NCBI GenBank assembly: GCA_028023455.1
Contig: JAQFVV010006849.1
Span: 62,001 to 126,000, forward strand
DNA length: 64,000 bases
Source: Epiperipatus broadwayi
Lineage: Eukaryota > Onychophora > Udeonychophora > Euonychophora > Peripatidae
Direction: 5' to 3'
The notes beneath the pieces are model-generated. The model was not told where the DNA came from and did no database searches. It saw only the letters and a list, made by a program, of their open reading frames with translations. Below are positions 47,153-59,223 of this stretch, piece by piece. Positions within the stretch are counted from its first letter, which is position 1; each line of letters begins with the position of its first letter. The position numbers were made by a program, and so were the translations under genes.

Positions 47153-48257
47153 CAGTGGTCTTCAATCCTTGGTCCATGGACCGGCACCATTCTGCAGAAG
47201 TTTTTTGCTGGTCCGTGCTAGACTGGCAGGAATGTTTGTAAAAACAAAATAATAAGATTTTAAACTTTTAATTAATATAAACAATTTTTATTTATTTTTT
47301 CATTGCAATTGCTTAAATAAAATTAATTATAAATTAAAATTTCATTTAAATTATTAGATAATACTATAATTACTAAATAATAATTAAAGGAATTTATCTG
47401 AAAATGCAATCTTTAAAAGACAAAGTGTCAATCTCATGATAATTGCACCACTCCTTTCATGTCAATTTCTATACCTAGTAGGCATTTCTGTATTACGTCA
47501 GCTCATTTATTGGTCACATACAGCAAAAAATTTTTTTACATATGTATGACTTTTTTATTTTGTGCATGACATTTCTTTTTGAAATTGTAAACTTCACAAA
47601 ATGGAGACAGATCATTGATGAGGATTTCTCTTCATTGAGAACATAAATCTATTATCTTTTTTTTTTTTTTTTTAGCAAAATGACATCTTTATAATGATTG
47701 TTTTATTTCTATGTGACACTTTACCAAAACAACTTTTTGTTGTTTTTTTTTAATTGGCTAAAAATGAGATTAAAATAACCCGATTCAAAATTTAAAAAAA
47801 AAAAGTTTTTTTATTATATAAACTCCATATATATATAACTTCATCTTATATATTTATCATTAAATACAGATATAACATTTATGCCAATAAACATCATAAT
47901 CATTATCATGCAATTACACTCGCTGTGATATTTCCCAACATTCATGTGAATAACATTTTATTTTTGCATGTTTTACCAATGAAATAATAAACAAAGCAAT
48001 TTAATGAGAATGCAGTATGACTGCGCAACTTGAGAAAGTTTTCAGCATGTGAACACCATTACAATACACTGTAACTAGTGTGTTGTTTTTGGTCAGTTAT
48101 AACAATTATGCTCATCTAAGGCCAAGCAGTTTAAATCTTTAAGAAAATTTATCTGTAGACTTCTGCCGATCTGCAAAATCTTATCCTTATTTTTGACGGT
48201 CCGCAAAATCTTATTATTTTTGCCGGTCTGCAGGTGTGAAAAGGTTAAAGACCACTG
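47153..48257. mobile_element. hAT-like non-autonomous element 2
   Basis: CAGTGGTCTTCAATCC at the left and GGTTAAAGACCACTG at the right form terminal inverted repeats. The 3' part matches the element at 1-200. The interior is AT-rich and non-coding. The 8-mers outside the pair of elements (46630-46637 and 48258-48265) agree at five central bases (TCTAA), as if both entered together and share one 8-bp target duplication. Confidence 0.6.
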
Positions 48258-48289
48258 ATCTAAACTGTTTATGATTCTGTTTGGAAAAA

Positions 48290-48900
48290 TGGTCTTTTAT
48301 AAGTTTGTGAAACTCTTAACTGCAGAAAAATAATTGATTTTCTTGATAAAACAGTCTCACATAGAAAAAATTGAATGGATGTTGAATGAGTATCATAAGC
48401 AGATACAAAATTATGCAAATTGGTTCACACAAAGTTTAACTCTCTCAACTATTTTAATATATTTATCAGTAATTTTTCAAAAAACAAAATGCAGGAAATT
48501 AATCTATGTGGATGATAATGCTTTGATTTTCAAAAGAAATCCTTTCAATAAGCATTTGAAAAAATTGGAAACTTCTTTCAAAATTTTATTCCTGAATCCA
48601 GTCAAAACAATATGATCATTTTTTTCATAAACAATAGAAAATCATCTCAAAATCTGAATATGGTCTTTTCAATTACCACATGCTATAATAAGAGTAATCT
48701 TGGATTATGGCTTATTTTTCTCATTTATATAAGCTTAGATTACAATTAATACGTTGGAAAATTGCCAGGCAGTTCTTGGAGTTGTAAAACAAGTACTTTA
48801 TAGACAGCTACCTTGCATACAATCAAAACACTTTATGGGTAGCTTCCTTACTATTAAGATTTTCTGCTCATAAATATTAAGCTCCTACTTGGCAAAAAAA
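48290..48900 (+). mobile_element. LINE reverse transcriptase fragment with YVDD box
   Basis: An open stretch (48334-48615) contains LIYVDDNALIFKRNPFNKHL and a FLNPVKT block. This is the catalytic YxDD motif and the downstream L-N-P-x-K-T motif of non-LTR reverse transcriptases, at normal spacing. The frame closes at 48613-48615, and decayed sequence continues to about 48900. It is a dead fragment, perhaps of the same family as the remnants beside the zinc-finger copies (compare 50930-51560). Confidence 0.65.
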
Positions 48901-49939
48901 GTTTCCATACAAGCTTGTGGATTCTTAATTAAAAATAAAAAATATTACAGCTAAATTCGAAATCCATTCTTTGCAGTGTCTTCTTGCTGTTTCACATATT
49001 CCTTTGCCAGATGCCCTAAGTTGATTCATGAGCAGACTTACCCATAATTCAAGATATAGTTTCACCATCTAAGACTTATCTTAAATCAAGATCCCTTTCA
49101 CTCTAACAATAATCCATTATATGTAGAAGCAATTTTACTTTATCAGGATATATACCTGAACAATCTTAAGATTTGCTTGAACTGATTTCACTCAGATCAT
49201 CAATTCGAGTCTTAGGTTCTAAAATTATAACTGAAGCAATTGGTAAGTCTGATCTGCTTAATAGCTTATTATAAATTTTTCTGTAAAACTCGGGTGAATT
49301 CATTGTGATTAAAGAAGTGATACAATAGGTTGCAATATTAGTGTTCATATTGATAATAAAATCAAGGTAGTGATAATCATGGATAATTAAAAATAGATGC
49401 ACAGAATATATCAAAATTTGTTAATGAGAAATATTGAAGATCTGAATTAGAATAAAAGTTGTCATGGTTTAAAAGTGATATGGTTACTTTTAGCAAAATA
49501 GTCTTATGCAGACATTCTACAATGATAATTAAAATAACAATTAACCACATTATATTGGATTTATTGTGAAATCTAACATCACTTTCTATTATTAGAATTC
49601 GTATATGTAGTCTTGTAGATCTAATAATATTAAAAATTGTTTAAAGCAATGATATTTATACTTACTTTATCAGTAAATATACATATTAAATCATCAAACA
49701 TCACATGATCACCATTCTCTATGCTTACACAAGCTGTTTTCACAGAGGCAAAACTCTCCATACAGTAGTGCATATACATATTAAACCATCAAACATCACA
49801 TGATCACCATTCTCTATGCTTACACGAGCTGTTTTCACAGAGGCAAAACTCTCCAAACAGTAATGCCACTCAGTGCAAGCCAAAGTAATCAATAAATGTA
49901 GGAAGGTTAGTGCATAAAATCCCTATCTAGAGCCTATTC

Positions 49940-49998
49940 ATCCAATATCCCCAGACTAGTTTCTAGTTTGTGACTTTCATCAGTGAGAAGCCTTAGAT
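49940..49998 (-). ncRNA. Hammerhead ribozyme, family 2, third locus
   Basis: On the minus strand CTGATGA (49977-49983) leads into stem II AGT/ACT around CACAA, then GAAAC and GTC. The stem II pairs differ from GGC/GCC (15865) and AGC/GCT (61449) while remaining complementary. Stem I pairs TTCTCA with TGGGGA using wobble pairs. Confidence 0.65.
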
Positions 49999-50042
49999 CT
50001 GAGATTACTGCACTTAGATCTTAGGATCTAATGCAACCCTCC

Positions 50043-50305
50043 AGCAGCCACCTTTTACTTTTTTAGATAATTATAAAGCTTTGAGTCCAAAATGAAAACA
50101 CAATAATGTTTTCAGATTATGGTGATTATAGTTATTAAAGAACCAAAGCACCAAAAAGTATGAAAGCTGAACTGAATTCAAATCTATACAACTATGCAAG
50201 CTAATGAGCTTAACTTGAAAATGTTATTGCATTTTCATTTTGGACTCAAAGCTTTATATAGTTAGCTAAAAAAGTAAAAGGTCACTGCTGGAGAGATTGC
50301 GTTAG
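50043..50305. mobile_element. Inverted repeat nested in family 2 element
   Basis: Arms of about 58 bp (cagcag-accttttacttttttag, then aaagctttgagtccaaaatg) face each other around about 140 bp of non-coding DNA. It sits between the two arms of the family 2 copy, so it either inserted later or is the element's own central part. Confidence 0.55.
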
Positions 50306-51279
50306 ATTCTAAGATCTTGGTGCAGTGCTTCAAGATCCAAGGCTCCTCAATGCTGAAAGCCACAAGCTAGAAACTAGTCTGGAGATATTGGATAAGTAGG
50401 CACCGGATAGAGATTTTATGCACTAACCTTCCTGCATCCATTGATTACTCTGGCTTGCACTGAGTGGTGCTACTGTATGGAAAGTTTTGCCTCTGTGAAG
50501 ACATACATATTCCAATGAGAGATTCAGAAAATTCAAAGAAAGCTTTTATTTCTTGTTAGTTACCATGATTGCTTCAATACCAATAAATAACAAGCCTTTT
50601 CTTTGTGAAGACTTTATTGCACTTGCCAGTAGAAACATTAATTGAAGTTCAAAGTTATTAAGAATAATATTGTTTCTGTGAATTTGAATGATTCACTATT
50701 ATTAAAGTTTTCTTTGTAAGCATTTTGAAAGAATATTAACTAGAATTATGCTAATAGGGCAAATTGGATTTAAATCAAATAGCTGGTATGAACATGCTAC
50801 ATCTTCTACAATTTAAATTGAGAATATAATTTTAAAGTAAATCAAAGAATGGTGTTAAATTTATGAATTTTACGTTAGCTTACGATTTTCTTATAAAAAT
50901 ATCTAAAAACCTTAAATGCAGAAAAATTAAAATAACAAAATTTAGAAAATAGTCCCTCAGGAAATTTTTCTCACTTTTTTAAATATATTTGAATAATCTT
51001 TAAAAAACAGAATGCAGGAAATTCATCTGTGTTCATAATTTTGTTTTCACTTTGTAAAAGAGAACTTTTCCTGAAATCTCTCAATAAGGATATGAACAGT
51101 TTGGAAATTTATTTGAAAAGTAGATTATGATTCCTAGTCATCCTTAGCTTTTCATCTCAACAGGTAAATATATCAAACTACGAATATTATGCAAATCCTG
51201 CCCCATTATCTTTCATCATGAATAGAGCCAATTTATTATTTCCATCAATCAAAAGTTAGACTTAAAACTAATTTTTAGA

Positions 51280-51560
51280 AATATCTGCCATGCAAAGCTG
51301 GCTGATAGTACTTGGAATTGTGATCAAAAATTTTTAAAATAGCTTCCTTAGTGTTACAATACTCTATTAAGATGCTATTCTTTTGTTTGGGCAAAAAATG
51401 CTATATTAAATTCAATTTCTCATATCACAATTAAATATTACCATGAGAAATATTTCTGAGTCAATTTTCTTACAGTGGCTTTCAATCATTACATATAATC
51501 TATCATTATACATTGGAAACAAATTGCCTTAAAATGTTTTAAATAGATCAGATCTATCTC
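51280..51560 (+). mobile_element. Old LINE remnant in zinc-finger 3' flank (copy III)
   Basis: The block catgcaaagctggctgatag and following sequence translates as AKLADSTWNCDQ. It parallels AKLTDTTLFDAK at 17270, followed by matching decayed sequence. Frames are broken. Confidence 0.4.
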
Positions 51561-52575
51561 TGAATGGTTTTACTACATCAACCATTTCTATATGTTGAAT
51601 CAAAATCCTTTCAAATAACCAAAAAATTAAAACATATGAAATGGACTTTTTGTAACGTTACAAATTAATCTTTCCCTGGTCCAATAGTTAACTGAATATG
51701 ATTATCTATATGTTATTGGAGTTTCATCACCAGATTCTGTACCACCTTTTGTCCCTAAACTTGTGTGTTTCAGATAATAAATTTAACCATCCCTGATTTA
51801 TAAAGCTGTAGATAAACTCAAACCTTGAACCAAGCAATTAAGGGCTGCCAAATTGATGAACATATTGGCAGAATTGGGGGATTAAGTAAAACCACTACTT
51901 AATCTATCTTCTAATTGGCATCTTTAAATTCCTTTATGTTTAATATTAGTTAGCTACCTAAAAAATGTCTGTGCACTTATATAAATAAAAGCGTTTTGTT
52001 ATTGGATACAAAGGAATATCAGTTGTCTACTGATAATAGTTTAGAAATCACATTTTACAAAAATCAGATACCGTCTTACTACTCTATATGCATTTGTTAA
52101 AATCAATTATCCCTGCATTGTATTTATGGAGTAAGAGGTGTAACTAATTATGTATTGACAACTAGACACATTTTACTTGCTCATGGCTCAAACTCTCTAA
52201 ACTAGTTAGTCCCATTAATGATGACTCAGCACGATGGAACGTTTCATAGAATTTTAAATAGTTGTAATTTATTACATTTTATTTATCTTTTTAGCAGAAA
52301 ATGAGTGACAATCCATGTGGTGAATAAAATTATTTTCAAAACATAAATTATTTAAAAAAGCACAGCTAAACATTAAAACCATACAATATATAAAATATTT
52401 TTATTATCATTTTCACAGTGTTCAATATGTTTTCTTTAACATTTTATTAATAGGTAAAATACATTATTTTTTTCTGCCCATACAAACTGAATATATAAAA
52501 AAAAAACAAATTCAGAGAATTAAATTCTAGAATGATTAACGAATTCACAATCGTGAAGCAAAAGTAGGATGATTC

Positions 52576-54162
52576 TTAAGGTAACTGAATCGAGATTTTG
52601 AGAGTGCTATAACTACTAAAATGATTATTTTCATGCCAATCTAAGTTATCTTTATCTGTGGCATTGTATCCACATAAATGACAATTAAATTCATTATTAT
52701 ACATATGAGATTTTTCTGTATTATTTTTTTCATGCTTCAATAATTGTTGCTGTGTTACAGTCTTATAATTACACCACCTATATTGAAATGGTCTTTTTTT
52801 TATATTGCCATTTTGAAATTTGTTTAAATTCTGTTTGTCTGAAATTAATTTACAGGAATGGAGATGAAAATGCTTTTGTCTTGTATGAACTTTTTCATGT
52901 ATTTTTAAATAGTTTTTCCTAAAAGACTTGTATTTACATAAAGAGCAACTAAAAGGTTTCTCACCACTATGAACATCTATATGTTTTTTAAAACTACTTT
53001 TATCAGAAGTTTTGTAGTCACATGAAGTGCAACAAAAAGATCTTTCTCTTGTATGATTTTTTTCATGCATTTTTAAATTACTTCTATGATAAGTCTTGTA
53101 ATCACAAAAAGTGCAACTAAAAGGTTTTTCATCTCCATGAATTATTTTATGATTTTTCAAACTACTTTTACGAGCTGTCCTGTATTCACATAAAGAGCAT
53201 CGAAAAGGCTTTTCTCTTGTATGAACTTTTTCATGTCCTTTTAAATTACTTTTACTATGGGTCTTGTATTCACATAAAGCACAACAAAATGGTTTTTCTC
53301 CTGTATGAATGTTTTCATGTCTTTTTAAATTACTTTTACTATGAGCCTTGTATTCACACAAAGTGCATCTAAAAAGTTTTTCATCTCCATGAATTACTAC
53401 ATGTTTTTTTAAAATACTTTTATCAGAAGTCTTATATTCACATAAAATGCAACAAAATGGCTTTCCTCCTGTATGAAATTTTTCATGTTTTTTTAAATTA
53501 CTTTTATTATGAGCCTTATATTCACATAAAGTGCAACTAAAAAGTTTTTCATTTCCATGAATTACTACATGCATTTTCAAACTACTTTTATGAGCTGTCT
53601 TGTATTCACATAAAGTGCAACAAAAAGGCTTTTCTCCTGTATGAATTTTTTCGTGTGTTTTTAAATTACTTTTACTATGAGACTTGTAATCACATAAAGT
53701 GCAATTAAAAAGTTTTTCATTTGTATGAATTACTACATGTTTTTTTAAAAAACTTTTATCAGAAGTCTTATAATCACACAAAGAACAACTAAATGGCTTT
53801 TCTCCTGTGTGATATTTTTCATGTCTTTTTAAATTACTTTTACTATAAGATTTGTATTCACATAAAGTGCAACTAAAAAGTTTTTCATTTCCATGAATTA
53901 CCGCATGTATTTTCAAACTACTTTTACGTGCTGTCTTGTATTCACATAAAGTGCAACAAAATGGCCTTTCTCCAGTATGAATTTTTTCATGTCTTTTTAA
54001 ATAATTTTTATGAGAAGTCTTATATTCACACAAAGTGCAAAAAAAGGTTTTTTCATCTCCATGAATTATTACATGTTTTTTCAAACAATTTTTGTCACAA
54101 GTCTTATATTCACACAAAGTGCAATAAAATGGACCTTCTTCTGTAGGTATTTTTAAATACAT
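52576..54162 (-). CDS. C2H2 zinc-finger protein, 528 aa (copy III, intact frame)
   Basis: Eighteen finger units at 28-residue spacing run from residue 12 to 514. Units 1-15 and 18 are complete C-x2-C-x12-H-x3-H; units 16 and 17 have lost ligands. Most read F-x-C-T-L-C-E/D-Y-K-T/S-x4-S-x-L-K-x-H, with TGEKP-like or HGNEK/HGDEK-like linkers in alternation. Units 3-6 and 7-10 form a duplicated four-finger block. DNA binding and transcriptional control in the nucleus are the likely roles. Helix positions -1/2/3/6 vary (R,S,S,I; S,S,N,R; D,S,F,K). The C-terminus HFSSYSTLKISIQLP is shared with two paralogues nearby. The first Met lies in what looks like a decayed finger (MYLKIPTEEG), after an in-frame TAA. 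The real start may therefore be in an upstream exon, or the N-terminus may have been lost. No KRAB, BTB or ZAD domain is seen. Confidence 0.85.
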   Translation of the reverse strand: MYLKIPTEEGPFYCTLCEYKTCDKNCLKKHVIIHGDEKTFFCTLCEYKTSHKNYLKRHEKIHTGERPFCCTLCEYKTARKSSLKIHAVIHGNEKLFSCTLCEYKSYSKSNLKRHEKYHTGEKPFSCSLCDYKTSDKSFLKKHVVIHTNEKLFNCTLCDYKSHSKSNLKTHEKIHTGEKPFCCTLCEYKTAHKSSLKMHVVIHGNEKLFSCTLCEYKAHNKSNLKKHEKFHTGGKPFCCILCEYKTSDKSILKKHVVIHGDEKLFRCTLCEYKAHSKSNLKRHENIHTGEKPFCCALCEYKTHSKSNLKGHEKVHTREKPFRCSLCEYRTARKSSLKNHKIIHGDEKPFSCTFCDYKTYHRSNLKMHEKNHTRERSFCCTSCDYKTSDKSSFKKHIDVHSGEKPFSCSLCKYKSFRKNYLKIHEKVHTRQKHFHLHSCKLISDKQNLNKFQNGNIKKRPFQYRWCNYKTVTQQQLLKHEKNNTEKSHMYNNEFNCHLCGYNATDKDNLDWHENNHFSSYSTLKISIQLP

Positions 54163-55300
54163 TATTTACATGTTTTTTAAACAAATTTATTTTCAACCCA
54201 AAATAATCTTGGTATTACAATAATAGTTGACATTTATCATCAAAAACAAAACGAGTTCAATATAAATAGTTTATTTTTTTAGCATTTGTTTATTAATATC
54301 TTTTCATGTAAATGATAGTTCACAGGAGTTTAAATATTAGTTCTAAAACTGAAATGCTATAATATACATAGAAATGGAAAATAAAGAATGATCACACCAA
54401 TGAATTTTAAATAGTATTGTTTGATCATAATACTCGGTTGCCTAATAACCTCAAATCATCTTTCAAGAAAAGAATTTATCATGCAAATGTTCTTGTGAAA
54501 CTTACTAAATTATATGAAGTCAAACTGCTATTACAGTCTGTTATAATGGAACATGACAGGTTCAGATTTCTGCTGAAGATTTTAAGTATTAAATATACTT
54601 TGATAGGTATCATTACATGTAAAAACATAATTAATGGTTAATAGTTATAATACATATCAATCTTAAAAGAAATTACAAATCTTTTATCAATTAGATGATC
54701 AGCGAATAAATATCAAGTGCTTAACAAAGCCACTCACTCCTTTTGAGAGATATTCATAAAAAAGATTGATGTACTCAATTACTCAGATAATCATAAAGTT
54801 GTATATGGCTTATACTTTTATTAATAAAGAAGTCATCCTAAATATGTACAGCTTTCATCATTATGATTGTTATGATTAACTGGAGCAGATGTTATTATTA
54901 CACAATCACAATTATCATTTTTAATAAAGATTCTTTACTGTTTCTAAGAAAATTGTGGTTACTAGTTAAAAGACAAATAATTGTTTTTGGCAGTAATTAA
55001 AATAATGTTTTCAGCAATGACTTAAAAGATTCCAAATAATTAATTTTTTTACAAGATGTGGATTCAAATGATTTTATCAAACAATCTCAGTGGTTACAAA
55101 ATCCAATCTCCAGCCAATCAAGAACATTTTAAAACTGGAAAATTATTGTTTTTAAATCTGATGCTGAATATTAACCTAGAGAAAAAACAAAAAATAATAA
55201 TATTGAATATTATAATGATATATTACATACATACAAAATAAAAACATTATTAAATTTGAGTATAGACAAAGTATATAACTTAGAATGCTATATACATAAC

Positions 55301-58300
55301 AATATATATATATATATAATTATTCAAAACAATACAATAATTAATACAGTAAAATAATATTTTAAAAAACAAATATATACCACAATTTAATAAACAGACA
55401 GGCCACCAATATAAAAATTAATGAGTTGTGGGAAAATTGATGTATTACTTTTTGTTTACATTTGTAACGGTTTTTTCTAATACAATTTGAATCTAGTTGA
55501 TAACAACTACATAGATAGTTGAAAGTACTTCTATTAAATTGTGGTATATATTTGTTTTTTAAAATATTGTTTTACTGTATTAATTATTGTATTGTTTTGA
55601 ATAATTATATATATTTTACTATAATTGGAATACAGACATTGATTAATAATTTATATATATATTGCATTAAAAAAACTCATAATAAAAATACACAATTAAG
55701 ATGCACTGAATTAAGCAAGATTGTTTTCATTATGGGAGGAAATGTGACTATAGTCAGTCCAGATGGAGGTAAAGGGGACAACAATTTACTGTCAGACTTG
55801 AATAGTAGTATGTATATTATCCACTCATGGTTAAAACAGTGAGGCAAGTTTATGTTAGAACCTAAATCAGATATAAGGCAAGCTATCAAGACCAGCTGTA
55901 AGTGTTAACATACCTAGACATGAGGCAAGCAGTCACAGACCAGTTGAAAAATGTCACAATACTTACTAATGAATTAAGCTGGTATGGTACAGCTTGAAGT
56001 CATATGTAAACCTATAAGGCCATCTGAAATCCCTTACATTAATAGTTGCATAGCAACTAAATGCTATCTATACAAAGCCAACAATATCAAGTAAGGTTAT
56101 ACATATTTAATATTTCTATGAGTCTGTGTTTAATAATCCACTATAAACACAAAGAATTGGTATAGTCATGACAGGTCTTACTAGTGTTTACATCTTTTTT
56201 ATTATAAAACTTGACAGCTAATATTATTAGCACATTACTAAAATATTAAATTCAACTGCGATTGGTTAATCATTAACTATAAAGGCAAAATCTCCCCCAC
56301 TGGGTTGTTTAGATCTAACATTATTAGTGCATCAACGGAAATTTTAAAAAAACAACAACATGCAAGTGATTATTTGTTAATTATAAACAAGAGTCAAATT
56401 TTTTTTCTCTGACAGCAGGAAGAGAGAGAGAAAAAAATCAAAATAGCTACAACTGGTTCATCAGAAGAGTTCGATCTGGCTGTCCTGAAACTTGACCATC
56501 CAACATGGATCAAATGCTTTTCTATGTTCAGACTAATCAAATCTTACCGCTAGTAATAGCTAGACATCTAATGAACTTGCATTGACCTACAATCTTTATC
56601 CTGTGCCTAATAATATTTACATACCCATTCAACAGATCAATCCAAATTAACCTAGACCCTGTATTCTATAACTAATAATAGTTGGATATTCATTCATCTG
56701 ATGAATGCAAGTTAATGTGGAATGCTATCCTACAATTAGAAATAGCTATATATCCATCTATTTGAATGACTCAGATTAGCCTGGAATCTTTATCCTAAGA
56801 TTAATTTGAACTATTATCCTACTACTAATATCTGTTTCACCTAACCAATACTATAAGTTTGTATGTTAAAGCTAATGCTTCTCATCTATCAGGAATACTT
56901 GTGTTGCCTCCTATTATAGCTATAAAATGCAGTAATTTAACAATTTTACCTATTACAATTTGCCAGTCCATAGATTAATTGCACATTAAATATTAAAAAA
57001 AAAGAAGCTAAAAAACAAAAACAAAAAATGGAACAGATATTAATAATACAAACATGAGAAGAAAAAAAACTTAACATATATTTAAAACATAAGCATCTTA
57101 AAGCAGCTACAACTGATGGTAAATACAATATTATTTATCTATAGGTTTATAAAAGTCCATATAAAATGACCAGGTCAGACACAAATCTATATTAATAGAA
57201 GAAAATATATATAACAAAAGCACAGATGAAAAAAAATATGGGAGGGGGATAAACTAGTAGCTAATGGGTGGCATAAAGAAATGTTCATAAAATATAACAA
57301 AAAGCTAACAAGAGATTAGAGATAAAAAAATTAAAAGCAATTGCAAGAAGTAAACAAAGAAGTGAATAAGAGACCTAAAGAAAAAACTTTTTCTTTAGAA
57401 TAGGAAAATGAATCCAGCAATAACATCAATCAAGTAATAATAATACAAATTATAATCGATATGAAAGGCAAATTTAATTTATCACACAAACTGTAATAAT
57501 CTTATCATTGCAATAAATGAGATTTCTTAAAAGTAACAATATACAGAAAAAATATATAATGTGAAGTGAAACTAAAGAGATAAAGAATATACTTGGTAAA
57601 GAACAAAATGTCCACAAGTTCCCTCATGATTCAGATGATATATGTAACAAAAAATATCTGCAGCACATGTAATACAAAAAAAGATCAAAGAAAAAAGCTG
57701 TCAGACCTTGAATTAAAATAAATAAATAAATAATCAAAAATTTTAAATACTCATAACATTACAGGTTGACAATGCTAATTCATAATACAGAAGATGATTT
57801 GCTATAATGTTAAAAGATATATACAATCTATGCATAGAGTTTAATGCAAAACCCATGGGAGAGAATAACAGAAAATATATATATATAAGTCTGGAAAAAG
57901 TAATAGACAAATTCCCAAAAAGAAGGTGCTGACATACACTTAAAAACCAGAATATCTTGATGGTTTAAGGAACTTTTAGGGGAAAAAATAATAATAATAA
58001 TGTGACACCAACTAAACAGTCCACAAAAGATTATCAAATCATAAAACTATAAAGGATTTAATACAGAAAGTTTTGATACTTAAAAAAAATGTATGGAATG
58101 TTAGAAAATTATGACAACATATATTAGCAGGAAAATACATAACTTCAGACTTAAGTTTATAATCAAATCATCTAGGAAGCAAAACAAAGAAAAGGTAAAA
58201 ATAGAATAATGAAAATAAAGGGGGAAAAGACTGAATTACTCTTAAATTAAGAAGCCAACATACACTGATAATGAAAGTCATTCAGAAAACAGGAATCATA

Positions 58301-58400
58301 TGAATATAATATATTTAAATCTTTAAAAAAATGATATTTTCCAGATTGTTTATGGGTTAATGAGGAAAAAAAAAGAGATAAAAATGGCTAGTGAACTTGT
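55301..58400. other. Non-coding stretch with TA repeats
   Basis: No gene is supported. A frame at 55519-55842 ends in a segment (MGGNVTIVSPDGGKGDNN) that looks less random than its surroundings, but it has no recognisable family or splice context. GA and TA repeats occur near 56426 and 55305. Confidence 0.3.
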
Positions 58401-58403
58401 CTT

Positions 58404-58484
58404 GCGTTGTTAGCCGAGAGGTATCGCAGCCGCCATGCAAGCAAGTAGTTGGTTGCAGACGGTTGTGGGTTCGCATCCCGCCCA
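58404..58484 (+). repeat. tRNA-like sequence, probable SINE head or tRNA pseudogene
   Basis: An A box TAGCCGAGAGG (58411-58421) and a B box GGTTCGCATCC (58468-58478) both fit Pol III promoter consensus. The T arm GTGGG/CCCGC closes around the B box. The A-to-B distance is longer than in most tRNAs and would need a long variable arm as in Ser/Leu tRNAs; a proper anticodon arm is not convincing. It is far more GC-rich than its surroundings. A tRNA-derived SINE fragment is the best reading. Confidence 0.5.
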
Positions 58485-59220
58485 ATGCTATGACATATGG
58501 AAACTTGTATTAATAGAGAAAAATTTTAGTCAATATACATGGTGTTTAAAAAAGTTAAATCCAATTTTTAAATTTCTATATCCTTGTAATTATCAATCTC
58601 TCATGAATAAAGCTTTAACAATCGAAAAGGTGGAGCATAGAGTTTCAAATAATTATTTGTAGATGTGGTCTCAGCACCCAAACAATGTGAAGCCTCAATC
58701 ATTTGCAAAATGGTGACTTTGTAACACAAGTCATTTTACATTTAAAATTTCAGCAAGATTGAATCTATAATTGCAGTGCAGTGTGCATTTTGGTATTATT
58801 CCAACAATGCCAAAAAGTATTTCTTATTGGGACTAACAATTTTGTAGAAAAAACTGTTTATAAAAGAAGAGCATAGGATGACTATACACTACGTTGATTT
58901 GTAACTTTACTCGCTGTGTCAACTGAGAACTTACAATCTCTCATATAATTGTATGAAGCATGTTAGATGATAAAGAAATGCATGTAGAATTTAGTGATGT
59001 CATGATACAGAATATAGAGATATTTTAGCCTCTTACACCATTTGATTTTTAGTGATGGAACACTATATTTGAATGATAAGGTATCACAATATGCATATAA
59101 TAAGATAATGGAATCCACAAGAAACTGTAGAGTAGTGAATATATCTAATGCTGTTTTTCAAAAAAAGGGTTTACAGCCTTTTTTTTTTTTTTTTGAGGAA
59201 ACACATTACTAGATAAATAT
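58485..59220. other. Non-coding stretch
   Basis: No gene recognised. There is a long T-run near 59178-59195. Confidence 0.3.
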
Positions 59221-59223
59221 ATC

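Larger units (their letters stand above)
49679..50511 (+). mobile_element. Family 2 complex insertion with nested inverted repeat
   Basis: ATACATATT occurs at 49679-49687, 49774-49782 and 50503-50511. Between the first two is a truncated outer end of the element. Between the second and third is a fuller foldback: left arm to about 50040, right arm about 50310-50500. The centre is occupied by another inverted repeat (50043-50100 with 50240-50305). The left arm has an intact hammerhead. The right arm has lost part of the core (CTGA followed directly by AAGC). Confidence 0.7.
50900..55300 (-). repeat. Segmental copy III of the zinc-finger locus
   Basis: It contains the 528-aa zinc-finger frame and flanks that match copies I and II (see 16900-21500). 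The LINE remnant around 50930-51560 (KTECRKFICVHN-like relic, then AKLADSTWNCDQ) corresponds to that at 17250-17520. Confidence 0.5.

Noticed and set aside
55519-55842. 107-codon frame
   Set aside because: The first half is F/I/Y/N-rich AT noise; only a short C-terminal piece looks better, and nothing supports it as a gene.
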